Positions 1 through 22,814 of a DNA stretch of 64,000 nucleotides are shown in pieces. How positions within the stretch are numbered: position 1 is the stretch's first letter; each line of letters opens with the position of its first letter. Source of the DNA: Crambe crambe (Eukaryota > Porifera > Demospongiae > Poecilosclerida > Crambeidae); contig OZ004585.1 of NCBI GenBank assembly GCA_963924555.1, positions 1,377,488 through 1,441,487 of the forward strand, given 5' to 3'. A model generated the notes under the pieces. The model made no database searches and was not told the origin of the DNA. It saw only the letters and a program-made list of their open reading frames with translations. The position numbers and the translations under genes are program-made.

Positions 1-688
1 GAACTCTTTCAACATGGCTCAGGACAGCTTTCTACTGACCACACCCATTTCATAATAGCCACACCTATCATTCGTTCCACACCATAGTAGCAGCTACTGC
101 AACTCAGGAACCAAGCATGGAAATGAGCCAATATTAATTTAACTACTAGCTAGGTAAGCTAGAAATGTGACAGCATATTCAGGAGGCATGAAGTAAGTGT
201 GGTTGCTAGCTAGTTAATTATTCCTGAGTTTGCTAGAAGTGGAATAATTCTTTGTAGACTATTAAAGTAGAATGAAATACTGGAATAAACCGATATCATT
301 TTATCCTAGCTACTAAAAGTGGGGGAACTCCAGCTATGGGTGATTCTGATAATTTCCCAGCTCCAGAATGCTCTCCAAATTAGAGGACTGGTTGTAAAAA
401 TCTTAGCCAATGAATTATGTTGCATTGGACATACTTGTAGCTACATATAGCTACAGTGGATGGAACCTTCAATAAATAACATTCCAAAAGAGGACAAACC
501 TCTCAACAACAGGCTGGATCTCAAGTGTGTACATTGTAGCTCTCATACTAATTGCTAATGGAATGTGACAATTAAAATTAAGATTATTAATACAGTTGTA
601 GAGCAAGCTGCCATGCATGACTGACTAACCAGCTCTGCTATATAGTTTGCTGGTTCTTATAACTAGCTAGCTAGCTGTGTTGATCGAT
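1..688. other. 5' flank of the SRCR gene
   Basis: No coding segment is recognised here. The stretch is AT-rich with repeated AGCTAGCT words. About 449-535 is a degraded copy of the short foldback family whose ends read CAGTGGAACC and whose interior reads AAAGGACA/AGAGGACAAACCTCT; better copies lie at 11546 and in the introns of the TRAF-like genes near 40.5, 50.2 and 60.0 kb. The promoter of the downstream gene should lie here, but no clear TATA box was identified. Confidence 0.5.
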
Positions 689-12144
<11,456 letters not shown>

Positions 12145-12369
12145 TAGAGTTATGAATTTACTGAATGTTATAGTGTGCAAGTAGCAAGAACTTATGTCTA
12201 TGGCTAGCAATTAGCTCAATTGCCATAGCTATAGCAAAACCTGTTTAAAAACTTCACTAAGTTTACATATTGTTCAATTCACAATTAATATAAAGTTAGT
12301 AGCTAATATCAAGGGATTGTTACACATCTTAGTATCAATGTTTAGTGCCATTATTTTCTTTCCGTTTTT

Positions 12370-13010
12370 TTATCCTAACTTTCCAATAATGCTTCACATA
12401 ATTCTGCCAATGCTGCATTGTTTGGTGCTGTGTTATTCTTCCCTGAGGTTTATTCTTCCCTGAGGTGGTTCTAAACATGTTTTATTTTGCTTTCTGGAAA
12501 AGAACTGCACAATTGTTTTGTAGTGCTTTAGTTTTCTTATTCAAAGATAAACATAATAGACAAGAATACCAATGAAAACGAAGAAGCTAACAGAAATTGA
12601 AAGAGTTATACTTTTGCAATCACTTTTGCCTCTGCGCTATCCAACTTTGCTTTCTGCTCAATTTAGTGATCTTATCAATGACTCTCCACTACCTTAAGAG
12701 TAAGGGAAGTAATGCTGATGCCCTATGCAACAGTATAACTGCTTCTATCTCCATAAGTTTTGCAATTCTTATTGGCATTTTTGTCTATCATGCCCATCTC
12801 CAGATGAAAAAGTTTCAGATAATAATATTATATCAGTTCAGAGTTTTTTTTCATAAGAAATGTTATAAAGGCCATCTTCAAACTCCCCTACTTGGAGAAC
12901 ATGAAGAAGATAATCCTAAGGAGTCGTATGGTGCTATAATTAACAAACCCCCAACCACATCAATGTTAGAACTACCAATTAATTAATACCACGGAAACAA
13001 GAAGAAAAAG
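12370..13010 (+). pseudogene. Chimeric relic of two beta-helix membrane-protein genes
   Basis: The first part (about 12370-12637) is an antisense-oriented copy of the 3' end of the minus-strand membrane-protein type, collinear with 41870-42130. At about 12638 it switches directly into a sense copy of the 3' end of the plus-strand type, collinear with about 49108-49480, including CFLLNL, SMTLHYL and the tail up to QTPLLGEH. That second part is open to a stop at about 12986 but covers only the last two membrane helices and the tail. There is no start, no ectodomain and no known exon upstream, so I call it a pseudogene fragment. Homology to the downstream flank of the parent gene continues to about 13230. 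Confidence 0.75.
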
Positions 13011-13610
13011 GACACCAGCAAGCTAATTAGTAAAAAGCTGCAATACCTATGACTGTGTTAGTAGGAATTTAAACAGCTGTACCTATATGGCTACCATTAT
13101 ATTAGTATTATTAGTGTTTTGATGATAAAATCCTCCTTTTGGCTGTCTTGTATTTCTATATTTTCTGTTGTTTTTTTTGTTGTTGTTGTTTTTTGTATTA
13201 AAATTGTGTTACAATTATTGTAGAATAGCTAATGCTAAGAGAATAATGGACATAAATGTATGGCATGCTAAAAAATAGCATATTTGGTAGTAATGAGAGT
13301 ACTCTATATGTAGGGATGGCATGGATGTCTATTGCACTAATACCTTTGATTATGTAGGAATGGTTCTCTTCTACTGTCAGCAACTCCTGACTTGAAGACA
13401 GAACACCTTCAATGTGCTAGGACTGAAGTAGCTAAAGATAAAGCAGTATCATTTTACAGCGACTTCTAAAATTGCCATAGCTAGCTATTCATCTGGTCCT
13501 TCATCATCTTCATCATCATCATCATCAAACAACTCAACGGTTTATTCTAACTTTTATACCACACTGCTCAAAAATGATTGTGCTATAATCCTTTACCTTT
13601 AACTCATTAT
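13011..13610. other. Noncoding stretch
   Basis: No gene was found. The first 200 bases resemble the 3' flank of the plus-strand membrane-protein genes (T-rich, GTT-rich near 13168-13195). The rest includes a short TCATCATCATC run at 13505-13530. Confidence 0.5.
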
Positions 13611-13614
13611 GTTC

Positions 13615-14051
13615 TTCACATTTTCTCTGTGGCTACTGAAACAGATGAGAGGGTGACTATATAGAGAGAAGTGTTCACATCAGTAAGGCTGAAAGTTGAT
13701 AACTAGTTATCTTGATGTAGCTAGCTAGCTACCTAGCTATATGCTTATGCAGGTAATTCTAGTGATGAATGTGATGTTCACTTGATCAATGAGGGCATAG
13801 TTATTATGGGGAAGAGTGTCACTATTTAGTTTTATGGATCACAACTGGTTGAGAAATATCGGACAGAACTATCTGGGAGCTTCTCTCAATGTAAGAAAAC
13901 ATTTATAGCTAGTAGCAGCTACCTATACAGCTAATAAGTTATTATCCAATTCAAGGTCACAGTCCACTCCACTACAGCAACTTTGATGTTGGTTCTTACC
14001 ACCTCATGGTTCAACCAGTGGGGTGCAGGGGCAGAGGTCACATTGTGTGAT
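13615..14051 (+). pseudogene. Relic of the last three exons of an SRCR/vWD-gene paralogue
   Basis: Three pieces line up with exons 26, 27 and 28 of the upstream gene. They are 13615-13680 (with an in-frame TAG), about 13752-13893 (CDVHLINEG matches, with a TAG where the gene reads CAG before FYGSQ) and about 13961-14051 (matches the SYHLMV and RPVGCG region). Splice-like AG and GT signals remain around the pieces. A second copy of this same diverged paralogue lies at 28.9-30.4 kb and shares intron sequence with it. Confidence 0.75.
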
Positions 14052-14282
14052 TAATGACATACTTATTATTAATTCTTGTTAGCTAGCTACTGAGTGTAGC
14101 TATAGCAGCTCTACTGAACTTTCCCCCATTAGCTATTAAATATCCTGGCTACATACCATGTTCTTTCTAATTGATGCACCACCCTAATTTAAGAGCCAAT
14201 CTGACATTCTGGCCATAGCTATAAACACATATAAATTTATGTTACCTCCTGACCTGGAATGGTAGAAGTATTTTTCTTCGAA

Positions 14283-14734
14283 GTGGCTATTCGTCCGGCA
14301 GCCGGATACTATTTTCAGAGCTATTCGTCCGGCAGTCTAAATAGGCCAGCGAAGCTGGCCTATGTATTATAAAAGCTCCTGCAAGGGAGCGAGCGCAGCG
14401 AGCGTTAGGTGCATGGGACGTACTATTCACGCACTGTTGTGACTCCAAGGCTAGGCAACACTCGCCCAGCTTGCAGTGCAGGCCCAAAGGGCTCCCTAAG
14501 GCCACCAGAGAGTAACAAGTATAAATATCACTCTCGAACTGAGTTTTGCAGCGTTGCCACCGTAGTGTATTGGTTAGTGCCGTGTGCTTTGGAACGTCCG
14601 ATCGTGGGTTCGATCCCGGAATTGCTGCTTCTTTTTCTTCTTTCAGATTTTCAATCTTTGAAAATTTTCTAAGTGCCAGCACTGCCGGAAGAATAGCTCT
14701 GAAAATAGTATCCGGCTGCCGGACGAATAGCCAC
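14283..14734. mobile_element. Foldback element with perfect 44-bp inverted ends and an internal tRNA-like segment
   Basis: Positions 14283-14326 and 14691-14734 are exact reverse complements of each other (they begin GTGGCTATTCGTCCGG). The 452-bp element carries an internal segment with an A-box-like word TAGTGTATTGG (14563-14573) and a B-box GGTTCGATCCC (14607-14617), spaced as in a tRNA-type RNA polymerase III promoter. It therefore looks like a tRNA-derived SINE captured in, or forming part of, a foldback element. The GC content is clearly higher than its surroundings. Confidence 0.8.
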
Positions 14735-14839
14735 AGCGATTTTTCTTGGCTCTTCAATTGTAATAATGTATGAATCCACACAATGAACTTACTACTATAG
14801 CTAGGCTATAGGCACAACTAATTTTATGGGTGATCTTTG

Positions 14840-15122
14840 ATAGAATGATTGTTTCCTGTCCACCGCCCGCGTATTGAAAATGTCACCGCATCAAAAAATA
14901 TTATTACTGCCTAGCGCCTGCCATTGCTCATGCGCACAGTAGAGCGCGCACATTTGGCTTCACTTTTTGGGAAAGCCCGTGGTGAATGACTAGTCTCGAG
15001 ACTAGTGAATGATGAAGATAGGACCCTTGAGACAAACAACGAAGCAGTAATAGAATAATTATAATAACTGCCCGCCCGCAGCACTTGTGGATGTCTTCTT
15101 GGACAGGAAACTAGGATTCTAT
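14840..15122. mobile_element. MITE-like element with about 23-bp imperfect inverted ends
   Basis: ATAGAATGATTGTTTCCTGT at 14840 pairs with the inverted ATAGAATCCTAGTTTCCTGT ending at 15122, with four mismatches over 23 bp. The roughly 283-bp interior is noncoding and contains an 18-bp perfect palindrome, ACTAGTCTCGAGACTAGT, at 14989-15006. Confidence 0.55.
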
Positions 15123-15420
15123 AAATAGTGGCCTAAGCTAATTTTATTATCCCATATAGTTATAGAGTTGCAAGCTGTCAACATCCATAGTTATGTATTA
15201 GCAATAATGCAGGCTGGTATTTTCTCAAGTTTAGTCAAGTCAAAAGAAGTTCACACAAATGACAAGCATGCATGGTGCTTAATACACAAGTCTAAATTTA
15301 GAATACTATAAATAGTGACAGAATGAATAACTGAGTACAGTACATAGTGAACAGCAACACACAAGTCGAAGGTCACTTAGGCTTTAACTCTCTTTTTTTC
15401 CGCATTGTTATAGCTCACTT
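15123..15420. other. 3' flank of the minus-strand TRAF-like gene
   Basis: Short AT-rich stretch with no recognised feature. It would hold the 3' untranslated region of the minus-strand gene. Confidence 0.4.
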
Positions 15421-16861
15421 TTAGGTGAGACATGACAAGCCTATGACAAGTAAAAAATTAATTATGACCAGAAAGTAAGAACTTGGAGACACAAAACTGT
15501 AATTGAATAATATAGAAAGAAAGACAGCATAAATGAGGGCTCCAAACATCACGTAGTTGAACCGATGCCTGTGCTTGACTGATACTCTAAGGTAGAGAGT
15601 GTTGTCCTTGAGGTATTGTGTGTTGAGAACTGGATCATAAGAGAGTTTGTAGTTGGGGATAAATTTGGAAAGACCCTTCTTGCATCCATTGTGTGCATCA
15701 TCAATGGATAGCATCATATAATGGTGGTTATTTTTTGCTGATCGATTCAGCAACTCAAATCGAATAGTTCCATTAAATGGCCAGCTGAAGAAATTATCAT
15801 AGACACCCTTTAATAGTTCCATGCTTACTGATAGATGTGTACCTTTACCATCACCAATCCCATTGGGGTGTACTCGAATGCGCATATTATATCCATCACT
15901 ACAAGTATAAAATGATTCTGATTAAAAAATATAATCGTCCCTTTTTATCTCTTCATATTCTATTAGTTTGAACCTTCCTTTTGTGATATTTGAGCTGATT
16001 CTAACTGGACAGTCATGTCTTCACTCTCTTGCTTCATTAGTTCTATAGTCTCAGTGGCTGATTTTAGTTTCTCAAGTGCCAGGTACAGATGAATCTCATC
16101 ATCCTCCAAGATATGTTCCCACATATCTCTTCTTCGCAATACCACATCACACCCAATATTCTCATACTTGCATTGTATCAGCGTGTATTCGCAGATGGAT
16201 TCGAGATGTTCTTCTATTTCACCACGTTCCATTTCTTCAGTGCATTCATCATTGGGACAACAAACTACTTTCTTTTCACATATGTCGTCATGAACATCCA
16301 TTATGTTGGTATATGTATCCTTCTTTCCACAATGCAAACATTCATAACTTCTGTTCACACAGTGTTCCTCTAAGTGTTCGTTCAAATCTTTCCTCATAAT
16401 CATTTTTATAGTATTATTTTGTTTGCACTTTTGGGGGCAGGGAACTGGAATAATTTCACATGGGATCAAGTGTTCCTTTAGTGTACCAACAGTTCCTTCC
16501 CATTCACATCCTCTCTCAACATAATCACATTTCACACGAAGAGCTTGAACTTCTCTTTTACCTGATAGAGTCAATAGATCAGATGGTTCAACTATATCTA
16601 TTATGTATTGAATGTGCTGGCTAACTTACTTTTAGTGTCTTCAAAATACAGTGGTTGCTTCAGTCTGCAGTTGGGACATGACTTATTCCTACCATGCTTT
16701 TTTAAGCACTTTCTACAGAATAGTCGGCCACACTTCCCATGTTGCAATGGCTCTTTAGCTACTGCCAAACAGATTAGACACTTCAGAGCATCATCTGGTT
16801 CAGATACAAAGTTGCAGTCATAACCATTGCTTGGAACTAACTTGGTACTTATTGTAGCCAT
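15421..16861 (-). CDS. TRAF-like protein with RING, TRAF zinc fingers, MATH and C-terminal membrane helices
   Basis: Exons on the minus strand: 16861-16630, 16561-15974 and 15917-15421, giving 1317 nt (438 aa). The RING is encoded in exon 1 (CLIC, CGRLFC, CPNC). The zinc-finger region is in exon 2 (PCPQKCK, HLEEHC and later Cys/His pairs), followed by only a short coiled coil. The last intron is 56 nt with a good acceptor (TTTTTAATCAG) but a weak donor (GTTCAA). If it is not an intron, a stop separates the zinc fingers from MATH and the gene would be broken. The MATH part starts late (SFYTCSDGYN) and lacks about 25 N-terminal residues found in the paralogues. The last 45 residues hold two hydrophobic segments, so a membrane anchor is likely. 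It is transcribed divergently from the next TRAF-like gene at 17960. Confidence 0.7.
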
Positions 16862-17204
16862 TATTATTATGTGGTATGCTATTTACAGGATGTAGTCTAA
16901 TAGTATGTGAAAAGAGATCAATATTCACTCCTTTCAAGGCAGTTAAAGTGATGTTCTGCCCCTACAGCTCACAGAATAGTAAGGGGAAGGTATTGAAGAA
17001 GTGAAGAGTCCGAGAATTGAAGTTGGAGAGTCTGAGGAAGGAAGTTATTTAATTATTCATAACTTTTTTTCCTTGTAATTATAACTATGAGTACCTATCA
17101 TTGCTCATTATACATTAATTTTATGTGATTGATTTGAAAGAAAGGCCAGAATGACTTTTGGTATTAAAATTAGACATAGATTCATTATTATTATAGCTAG
17201 ATAA
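16862..17204. other. 5' flank of the minus-strand TRAF-like gene
   Basis: AT-rich and noncoding as far as can be seen. It should contain that gene's promoter. No box was confidently identified. Confidence 0.4.
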
Positions 17205-17780
17205 TTTTGCCCCGAAATTATCTGCCAGTTTCTGCCTCATCAGCATTATTGCAATACTTCCAGCTTTTGGCTGTTGGATTTTGACACCATCCACCTCAAG
17301 AATTCGGCTCAGTCAGCTGTCCTGTGGACCCTATGGATATTAGGGGGGAAATATAGTAAGCTTGCCATCTCCATAGGATGACTATTGTATAGAAAACAAA
17401 TGAACCAATTCCATTTACTGTTCTATCCTTTCCCTGAAATAACTAATACAGTTGCAATATTGTTAATCTATTTCTTGGGAGAGGGATTACAGTTTTAACA
17501 CCACTTGCAAATGCTAGAGACAATACAAAAACTAACATTACTATTCCATGTAGCTAAAGTTTACATGCCTTTTGATCAGAAAATGGGCAACAGCAGTTGA
17601 TTCCATCAAGCGTGAGAGGGAATACAGTCCCATTAACCACTACAGTAGTATTTGTAGGAATAAACTTGAAGTTCTGAGCTAACAGTAAATCTATGCCCTA
17701 GTGTATTATAGTACCATTGGCATAAGTCTTACCTCACGGATCTTGTCAGAACAGTAACTTTGACGAAAGTGTTCAGTCAT
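17205..17780 (-). pseudogene. Possible remnant of a small spliced gene with a PDZ-like segment
   Basis: On the minus strand an ATG at 17780 opens a 48-nt exon (17780-17733) with a GTAAGA donor. A 35-nt candidate intron follows, then a 129-nt open segment (17697-17569) with protein-like composition (GIDLLLAQNF, TVFPLTLDG). Further on, 17320-17205 encodes a stretch resembling the core of a PDZ domain (GQL then RILEVDGVKI), but one extra base separates GQLTE from RILEVDG. No complete gene can be assembled and I cannot name a family for the first part. It could be a decayed gene or chance. It occupies the gap between two divergent TRAF-like genes. Confidence 0.3.
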
Positions 17781-17959
17781 TCAGCTGTCAACGCGCCTCG
17801 GTTGTTAGTTGCTAACGAGAGCACGTGATCCGTTTCCAATCCCGTAAACCTCTAGCTATGATCAACTGTACCGTTCATGAGTTTTCCTCCCACGCAATTA
17901 AAGTTGCGGAAGTAAGTGGGAGTGGTGTAGCAACGCCCATTACACTGTGTTTGTATGTC

Positions 17960-19712
17960 ATGGCTAAGGCTAAGCTAGAGACAGGCTACGAGTGTAACTT
18001 TGTTTCTGAACCAGATGATAGTCTGAAGTGTTTGATCTGTTTAGCAGTAGCTAGAGACCCGTGGCAGCATGGGAAGTGTGGCAGGCTATTCTGTGAAAAG
18101 TGCATATGTAAACATGGAAAGAACAAGCCTTGTCCCAATTGCAGGATGGAGCAGCCACAATATTTGGAAGATACTAGGAGTAAGTGGTATTCATAAACAA
18201 TTTAACCATTAGCTAGATCATGCATCCATTGTTTCTGATGATCACAAGAGATCACATGATACATGACAACTGAAACATATAGCAGAACACACATAGTCAC
18301 ATAGTCTTAACTCTATTATATCTCTAGGTAAGAGAGAAGTCAAAGCTCTTCATGTCCACTGTGATAATGTTGAGGGTGGATGTGAATGGGAAGGAACTGT
18401 TGGTACACTAGAGGAACATTTGGCGTCATGTGAATACATTCAAGTTCCTTGCCCTAATGAGTGCAAGAAAGATGATAAAGTCCAAATGATAACGAGGAAA
18501 GATTTGAATCAACATTTGAAAGAACATTGCCTAAACAGAGATTATGAATGCAAACACTGCAAAGAGAAGGCTACGTATGCTTACATAACAGGTCTCCATG
18601 ACAGTTTATGTGAAAAGAAAGTACTTTCTTGTCCAAATACTGAATGTGATGATACCATGGAACGTGCAAAAATCAAGGACCATCTGGAAAACCACTGTGA
18701 CTACACTATTGTATCATGCAAGTATGAAAGCATAATTGGATGTGATGTGAAGTTGAAGAGAAAAGATATGGGTGCACATGAGCAGGATGATAAGGTTCAT
18801 CTCCACCAAGCTTATGATATCGTGGTCAAGTTGCAAGATGACATACAATCAGTAACTACAACTGCTTCAGCAATGAAGAAAGCAAGCAAAGAAGTGGCAA
18901 CCAACCAAATAAAAACTATAAAGTTATTGAAGAAAGCAACCCATGCTAAGGAAGTCGAGTTGCAATCAATCACTAAGGAGATAGCAGCAATGAAAAAAGA
19001 AAAGGATGCTGTGGCAGTCCTGTTGCATTCAGCCACAGAGAGTATCACGTCGTTGAAAAAAGAACATGATAACGTGGTAATCAAGTTGAAAGAAGAGAGT
19101 GAAGATATGGCAGTCAAGTTTAAGAGAGAAAGTGATGACAGGGCAGAAAAATTGCAATTAGTCGCAAACACTATAGCAGCTAGGAAGAAAGAAATAGAAG
19201 AAATGACAGTCGATTTACGATCAAACAGAATGACTATAACAGCAATGAAGAATAATGACATGGCTATAGAGTGGGATTCAGCTCAAGTAGTACTAATAGG
19301 AGAGTCTATCACATTCAAATTAACAAGCTATGCACAAATGGAGAGGAATAATGAACTATATCAATCGCAATCTTTCTACACTGGGGTTAATGGATATCAC
19401 ATCCGTATCCAAGTAGCTCCCAATGGAGGACATGATAAAGAGGATAGACATGTATCAATATCTATGATGATTTTGAGTGGTATCAATGATGACAGCTTGA
19501 AGTGGCCATTTATTGGAACTGTAAAATTTGAATTGCTGAATCAGTTGGCATATAACACTAGCAACTACCACAAGATGTTATCCTTTGATAAAGAAGATTC
19601 TGTTTATGGCATTTCTAAGTTTATTTCCCGCTCTAAACTCACCCATGACCCAGTTCATAATACACAGTACCTGAAGGATGACACTTTGTATCTAAGAATA
19701 TCATTTAGCTAG
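17960..19712 (+). CDS. TRAF-like protein, 534 aa, long coiled coil and MATH domain
   Basis: Exons 17960-18179 and 18328-19712 (phase 1 junction), 1605 nt. I chose the ATG at 17960 because the product then begins MAKAKLETGYECNF, aligning with the other family members; an in-frame ATG at 17857 is also possible but has no counterpart. RING-like domain at residues about 20-62 (CLIC, CGRLFC, CPNC; Arg replaces the usual RING His). TRAF-type zinc fingers at about 80-240 (CDNVEGGCEW, PCPNECK, HLKEHC, CEKKVLSCPN). A coiled coil with repeated K/E heptads at about 245-390, then MATH to the end (ITFKLTSY, WPFIGTVKFELLNQ, YLKDDTLYLRIS). No C-terminal hydrophobic anchor, unlike several neighbours. By family this would be a cytoplasmic signalling adaptor whose MATH domain binds receptor tails and whose coiled coil trimerises. 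Confidence 0.88.
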
Positions 19713-20228
19713 CCATTAGCTGCTTTTATGTAGCTCATCATAGCTATGTATCTAGCTGCATAATATTTTTTGGCTGCCCAAGGGATCATCCTCAAGTCAA
19801 GTAATTAAACAAAGACTTAGCTTAGTTTGCTGATGGTCTATAATCAAGGTCTATCACAGTGTTAGAGCAAAAAAACAGTAACCCTTACAATGATGATCTC
19901 TATTATACCCATGCCCTCTATCTGAGATATGTGGATATGCTATCACCATTCTAGATTGTTTGTTGTCATTTTGTTGTTTTTTGTTGTTTTTTGAAATGTA
20001 AGATGAGGACCCTAACCGACTAGCATAGCTAATTAACAGGGGGAGGGGGTGGACCCCTTCTGAAGGATGCAGTGTCAGAGATGTCTCCTTAATCTTAATT
20101 GAGGGGGTGGAACTGAGTGGACTGCAGGTAAACTCAGTGGCTCACCACCATCCCACTTGCACCAGCCTTTCCATGGGGTTCAACCAGAGTCACCCATCCA
20201 TGTACTAGCTGGCCCAGCACTGCTTAAC
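19713..20228. other. Intergenic, noncoding
   Basis: 3' flank of the TRAF-like gene. It holds a TTGTTTTTTGTTGTTTTTTG run near 19965-19995 and no coding feature. Confidence 0.5.
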
Positions 20229-20330
20229 TAGCAAAAACTAGCCAGGTGGAAGACAAACAGCAGCAGAGCTAGCCAGGTGGAGAACTAACAGCAGAAGCTA
20301 GCCAGGTGGAGAACAAACAGCATGTAATAA
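20229..20330. repeat. Short tandem repeat containing CTAGCCAGGTGGA
   Basis: Three imperfect units of roughly 32 bp, each with the word CTAGCCAGGTGGA followed by GAACAAACAGCA-like sequence. Confidence 0.7.
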
Positions 20331-20379
20331 GTTAACTAGTATACGGATGATATAACAATGTAGTGTGCGGTGCGGTGCA

Positions 20380-20560
20380 CGTGACGTCGGCATTTCGGCG
20401 CATGCGCAATCAGTGCCGGTGTTACAGTGATATGTGTTTCCCGGTGGCGCGTGTTCCCCGAACGCATAACTCTAGGGATATCTGTTCGCCCACGCGAAAT
20501 CAAACGTCACTCTCAAAACCTGCAGTGATATGTGTTCCCCACGTGCTAATTTTCGTTTGA
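20380..20560. repeat. GC-rich dispersed repeat, inverted copy at about 24604-24720
   Basis: The block contains TGATATGTGTTTCCC, GCGTGTTCCCCGAACGCATA and GGGATATCTGTTC. Its reverse complement is found at about 24604-24720. The core word TGATATGTGTTTCCC also recurs in the 22.8-23.3 kb satellite, which suggests a common mobile origin. Confidence 0.7.
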
Positions 20561-21200
20561 TGCTAGTGGCATGGAAGAAGAAAGATAGCTACTTGGGTTA
20601 TATTGAGAAGCAAGAATATCTTCCTGGTTTTAACAGCAATCAGATAAGGGCAAGCAAGAGTTATCAGCTGATAGGTGATCAGCTGCACTACATTCTGATG
20701 GTTCTACTTTCCAAAGACTTATACTTTGAGGAAGAAATGAAGTAGACAGGGTCTTTATGGAATGTCATTCGACGGCATAGAGTACTATTTGGTAAAATAA
20801 AGGCTTGTTATTATTGGCCAAATTATTACATGAAGAGAAGGTTAGAGTAGCTTTAGTTATAGCTACGTAGCTAGTGATAATTCAATCATCACATACACTT
20901 GTGCACATGTTGATCTGAAGTTCAGCTGGCCATCATTAGAAGAGCTAGCTAGTAACAGACTATTTGCTGACAATTCTGCATGCAGGAGCCTATCATGCAA
21001 TGTACATTTGGTCTTGCCAGATTTGGTCCATGGGAGCATACTCTGTTCATTCCATGGACAATATCTATGTAGCTACTAACTGCCCTCACAATGAAAATAC
21101 TGCAATCATATATCATATTGGCCATTGCTAACATGCTGAAGTGATTTCGTGCTTGCACTTCGCCTTACAGTTTTACCCTCTCTATGGTTGTTACACTAAT
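20561..21200. other. Intergenic, nothing recognised
   Basis: Short open frames here have no recognisable protein features. No gene called. Confidence 0.4.
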
Positions 21201-22641
21201 ACAGGCCCGTAGGAAGCAAAATTTCAATGGTCAGGCCAGGATGTGGGTGTGGTCAAGTGAAATGGGTGTGGCTACACAATAATACTCACTAGGGCTGCAT
21301 AAATTATGCTGGTGAACATTTTATAAGTAGAATTTGAGCAGTAACTGGCAACTTGCTGATTCCCTTTTGACATGCATGACATGCATGATGAATAACATGC
21401 ACCAAGGGTGCATTGAGTCGCAAGATAGTGAGAGGGCCAATGCTCTATACATAACGGCAGGGATGGGAATATATTGGAATCTACGTTAGATTATTTACAC
21501 ACGTTCCGACCTTGGCTTCCATGTGAGTAACATATCTACATATCACTTGAAGGTAGCTAGTAGGCCTGTGGATTGGAAACAGTGGAATAGAATACAGTGC
21601 ACAAGAGGAGACATGATCATGTACTATGGATGTTTGCTGAGTAACATATCACTTGAAGGTAGCTAGTAGGCCCGTGGATTGGGAACAGTGGAATTGAATA
21701 CTGGACTAGAATACTACCAATACTATTGAAGCTACTAGCTATTAGGCCCAGTTAACCTACAATTCATTCTTCAACGCTAACAAACATGCCAGTACCAACA
21801 ATTATTTATTACTCCTCAAATCATGTATGACAGCTATATAAGCGATTGTTATCACTGAAACCTAATATAGAACTTGTAAGATCATGCAGCTCTTGAGTAT
21901 TGTATCTGTCATATGCTGAATCCCACATCCACATTCCATATTATTACCATATGGTCAGACTGATACTGTAGCTATAAACTATAATTCTCAAATATTACAC
22001 AACACTTCTAGATATACTGTATGACGCCAGTATTATTTATCCGGGCCTACTAGCTACCTTTAAGTGATATGTAGATATGTATATATTTTCACTACTCAGC
22101 AAACATCCTCAGGGAACTATAGTAGTAACAGGTGATTAACACGATCACATCTCCTCTTGTATTGTACACTCCAACTCTTTGCGAAAAGCAATTTTTTCAT
22201 GGTTATGTTTAACACAAAGCTGCTACATCCACCTTTAACTGCATCACACTGATAGATTCCTGCATCTTAATTGGTACAGTTATTGCTAGCAATCACAGAT
22301 TTAATACCAATGCAATATAGAACATGCATATGGAAGCCGAGGTCGGAACGTGTGTTAATAATCGAAATCTCAGATTCCAGTATTCCGTTCCATTGATTCC
22401 ACCAATCCTATTGGGAAAGAAATTGAGCTTGAGCCTGAAGCTTCTAGCACTAGCAGTAATATTATGTCTTTTGAGTATATCAAAGCTTGGTAGATATCAA
22501 AGCATTATGGGCATGCAGTGTGCTTGAAAATTTGAGAATATAGTTGAATGAGCCCTAATACTCACTTAGGGGTATCGGGTCGAAAGTTTAAAAGTGGTCA
22601 GGCCATGGCCTGACTGGCCTGACCGGTTGCTACGGGCCTGT
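21201..22641. mobile_element. Large (about 1.44 kb) foldback element with ACAGGCCCGTAG ends
   Basis: The left end ACAGGCCCGTAGGAAGC and the right end GCTACGGGCCTGT are inverted, and both are followed inward by GGTCAGGCC. Deeper inverted pairs also match: the GTTCCGACCTTGGCTTCCAT region at 21503-21522 with GGAAGCCGAGGTCGGAACGT near 22332-22351, and the AGCTAGTAGGCC / ACTTGAAGGTAGC blocks at about 21540-21670 with their inverse near 22045-22065. No transposase frame is visible, so it appears nonautonomous. A fragment of the same left end lies near 24803-24835. Confidence 0.65.
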
Positions 22642-22814
22642 AATAATAGACTATAGCTAGTGTCCCCACTAACAAGCTAACCTCTATTGGCTCAAGAGCC
22701 TGCACATTTTTCATTAGATACAGACTTGCTCATCACAGCTCATCATTTTTCCTAACCACAATCATGCCTTGTATATAAAAGACTGAGACATTCTTGGTCC
22801 TCCTATGTACGCAT

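Noticed and set aside
12597-12986. 129-codon open frame as a functional small membrane protein
   Set aside because: It is only the 3' end of a 1160-residue family, preceded by an antisense fragment, with no signal peptide; better explained as a relic.
14563-14617. A functional tRNA gene
   Set aside because: A and B boxes are present but the cloverleaf stems pair poorly and the segment is inside a foldback element; treated as tRNA-derived repeat.
14287-14781. 164-codon minus-strand open frame
   Set aside because: It spans both inverted ends of the foldback element and has no protein-like features.
17569-17697. Retroelement protease fragment (GIDLL resembles a Gypsy-type protease C-terminal motif)
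   Set aside because: No active-site DTG/DSG motif, reverse transcriptase or LTRs nearby; similarity of a few residues only.
20363-20560. Shared peptide-like string in open frames at 20.4 kb and 24.6 kb
   Set aside because: Similarity is due to a dispersed DNA repeat in opposite orientation; no start context or domain.
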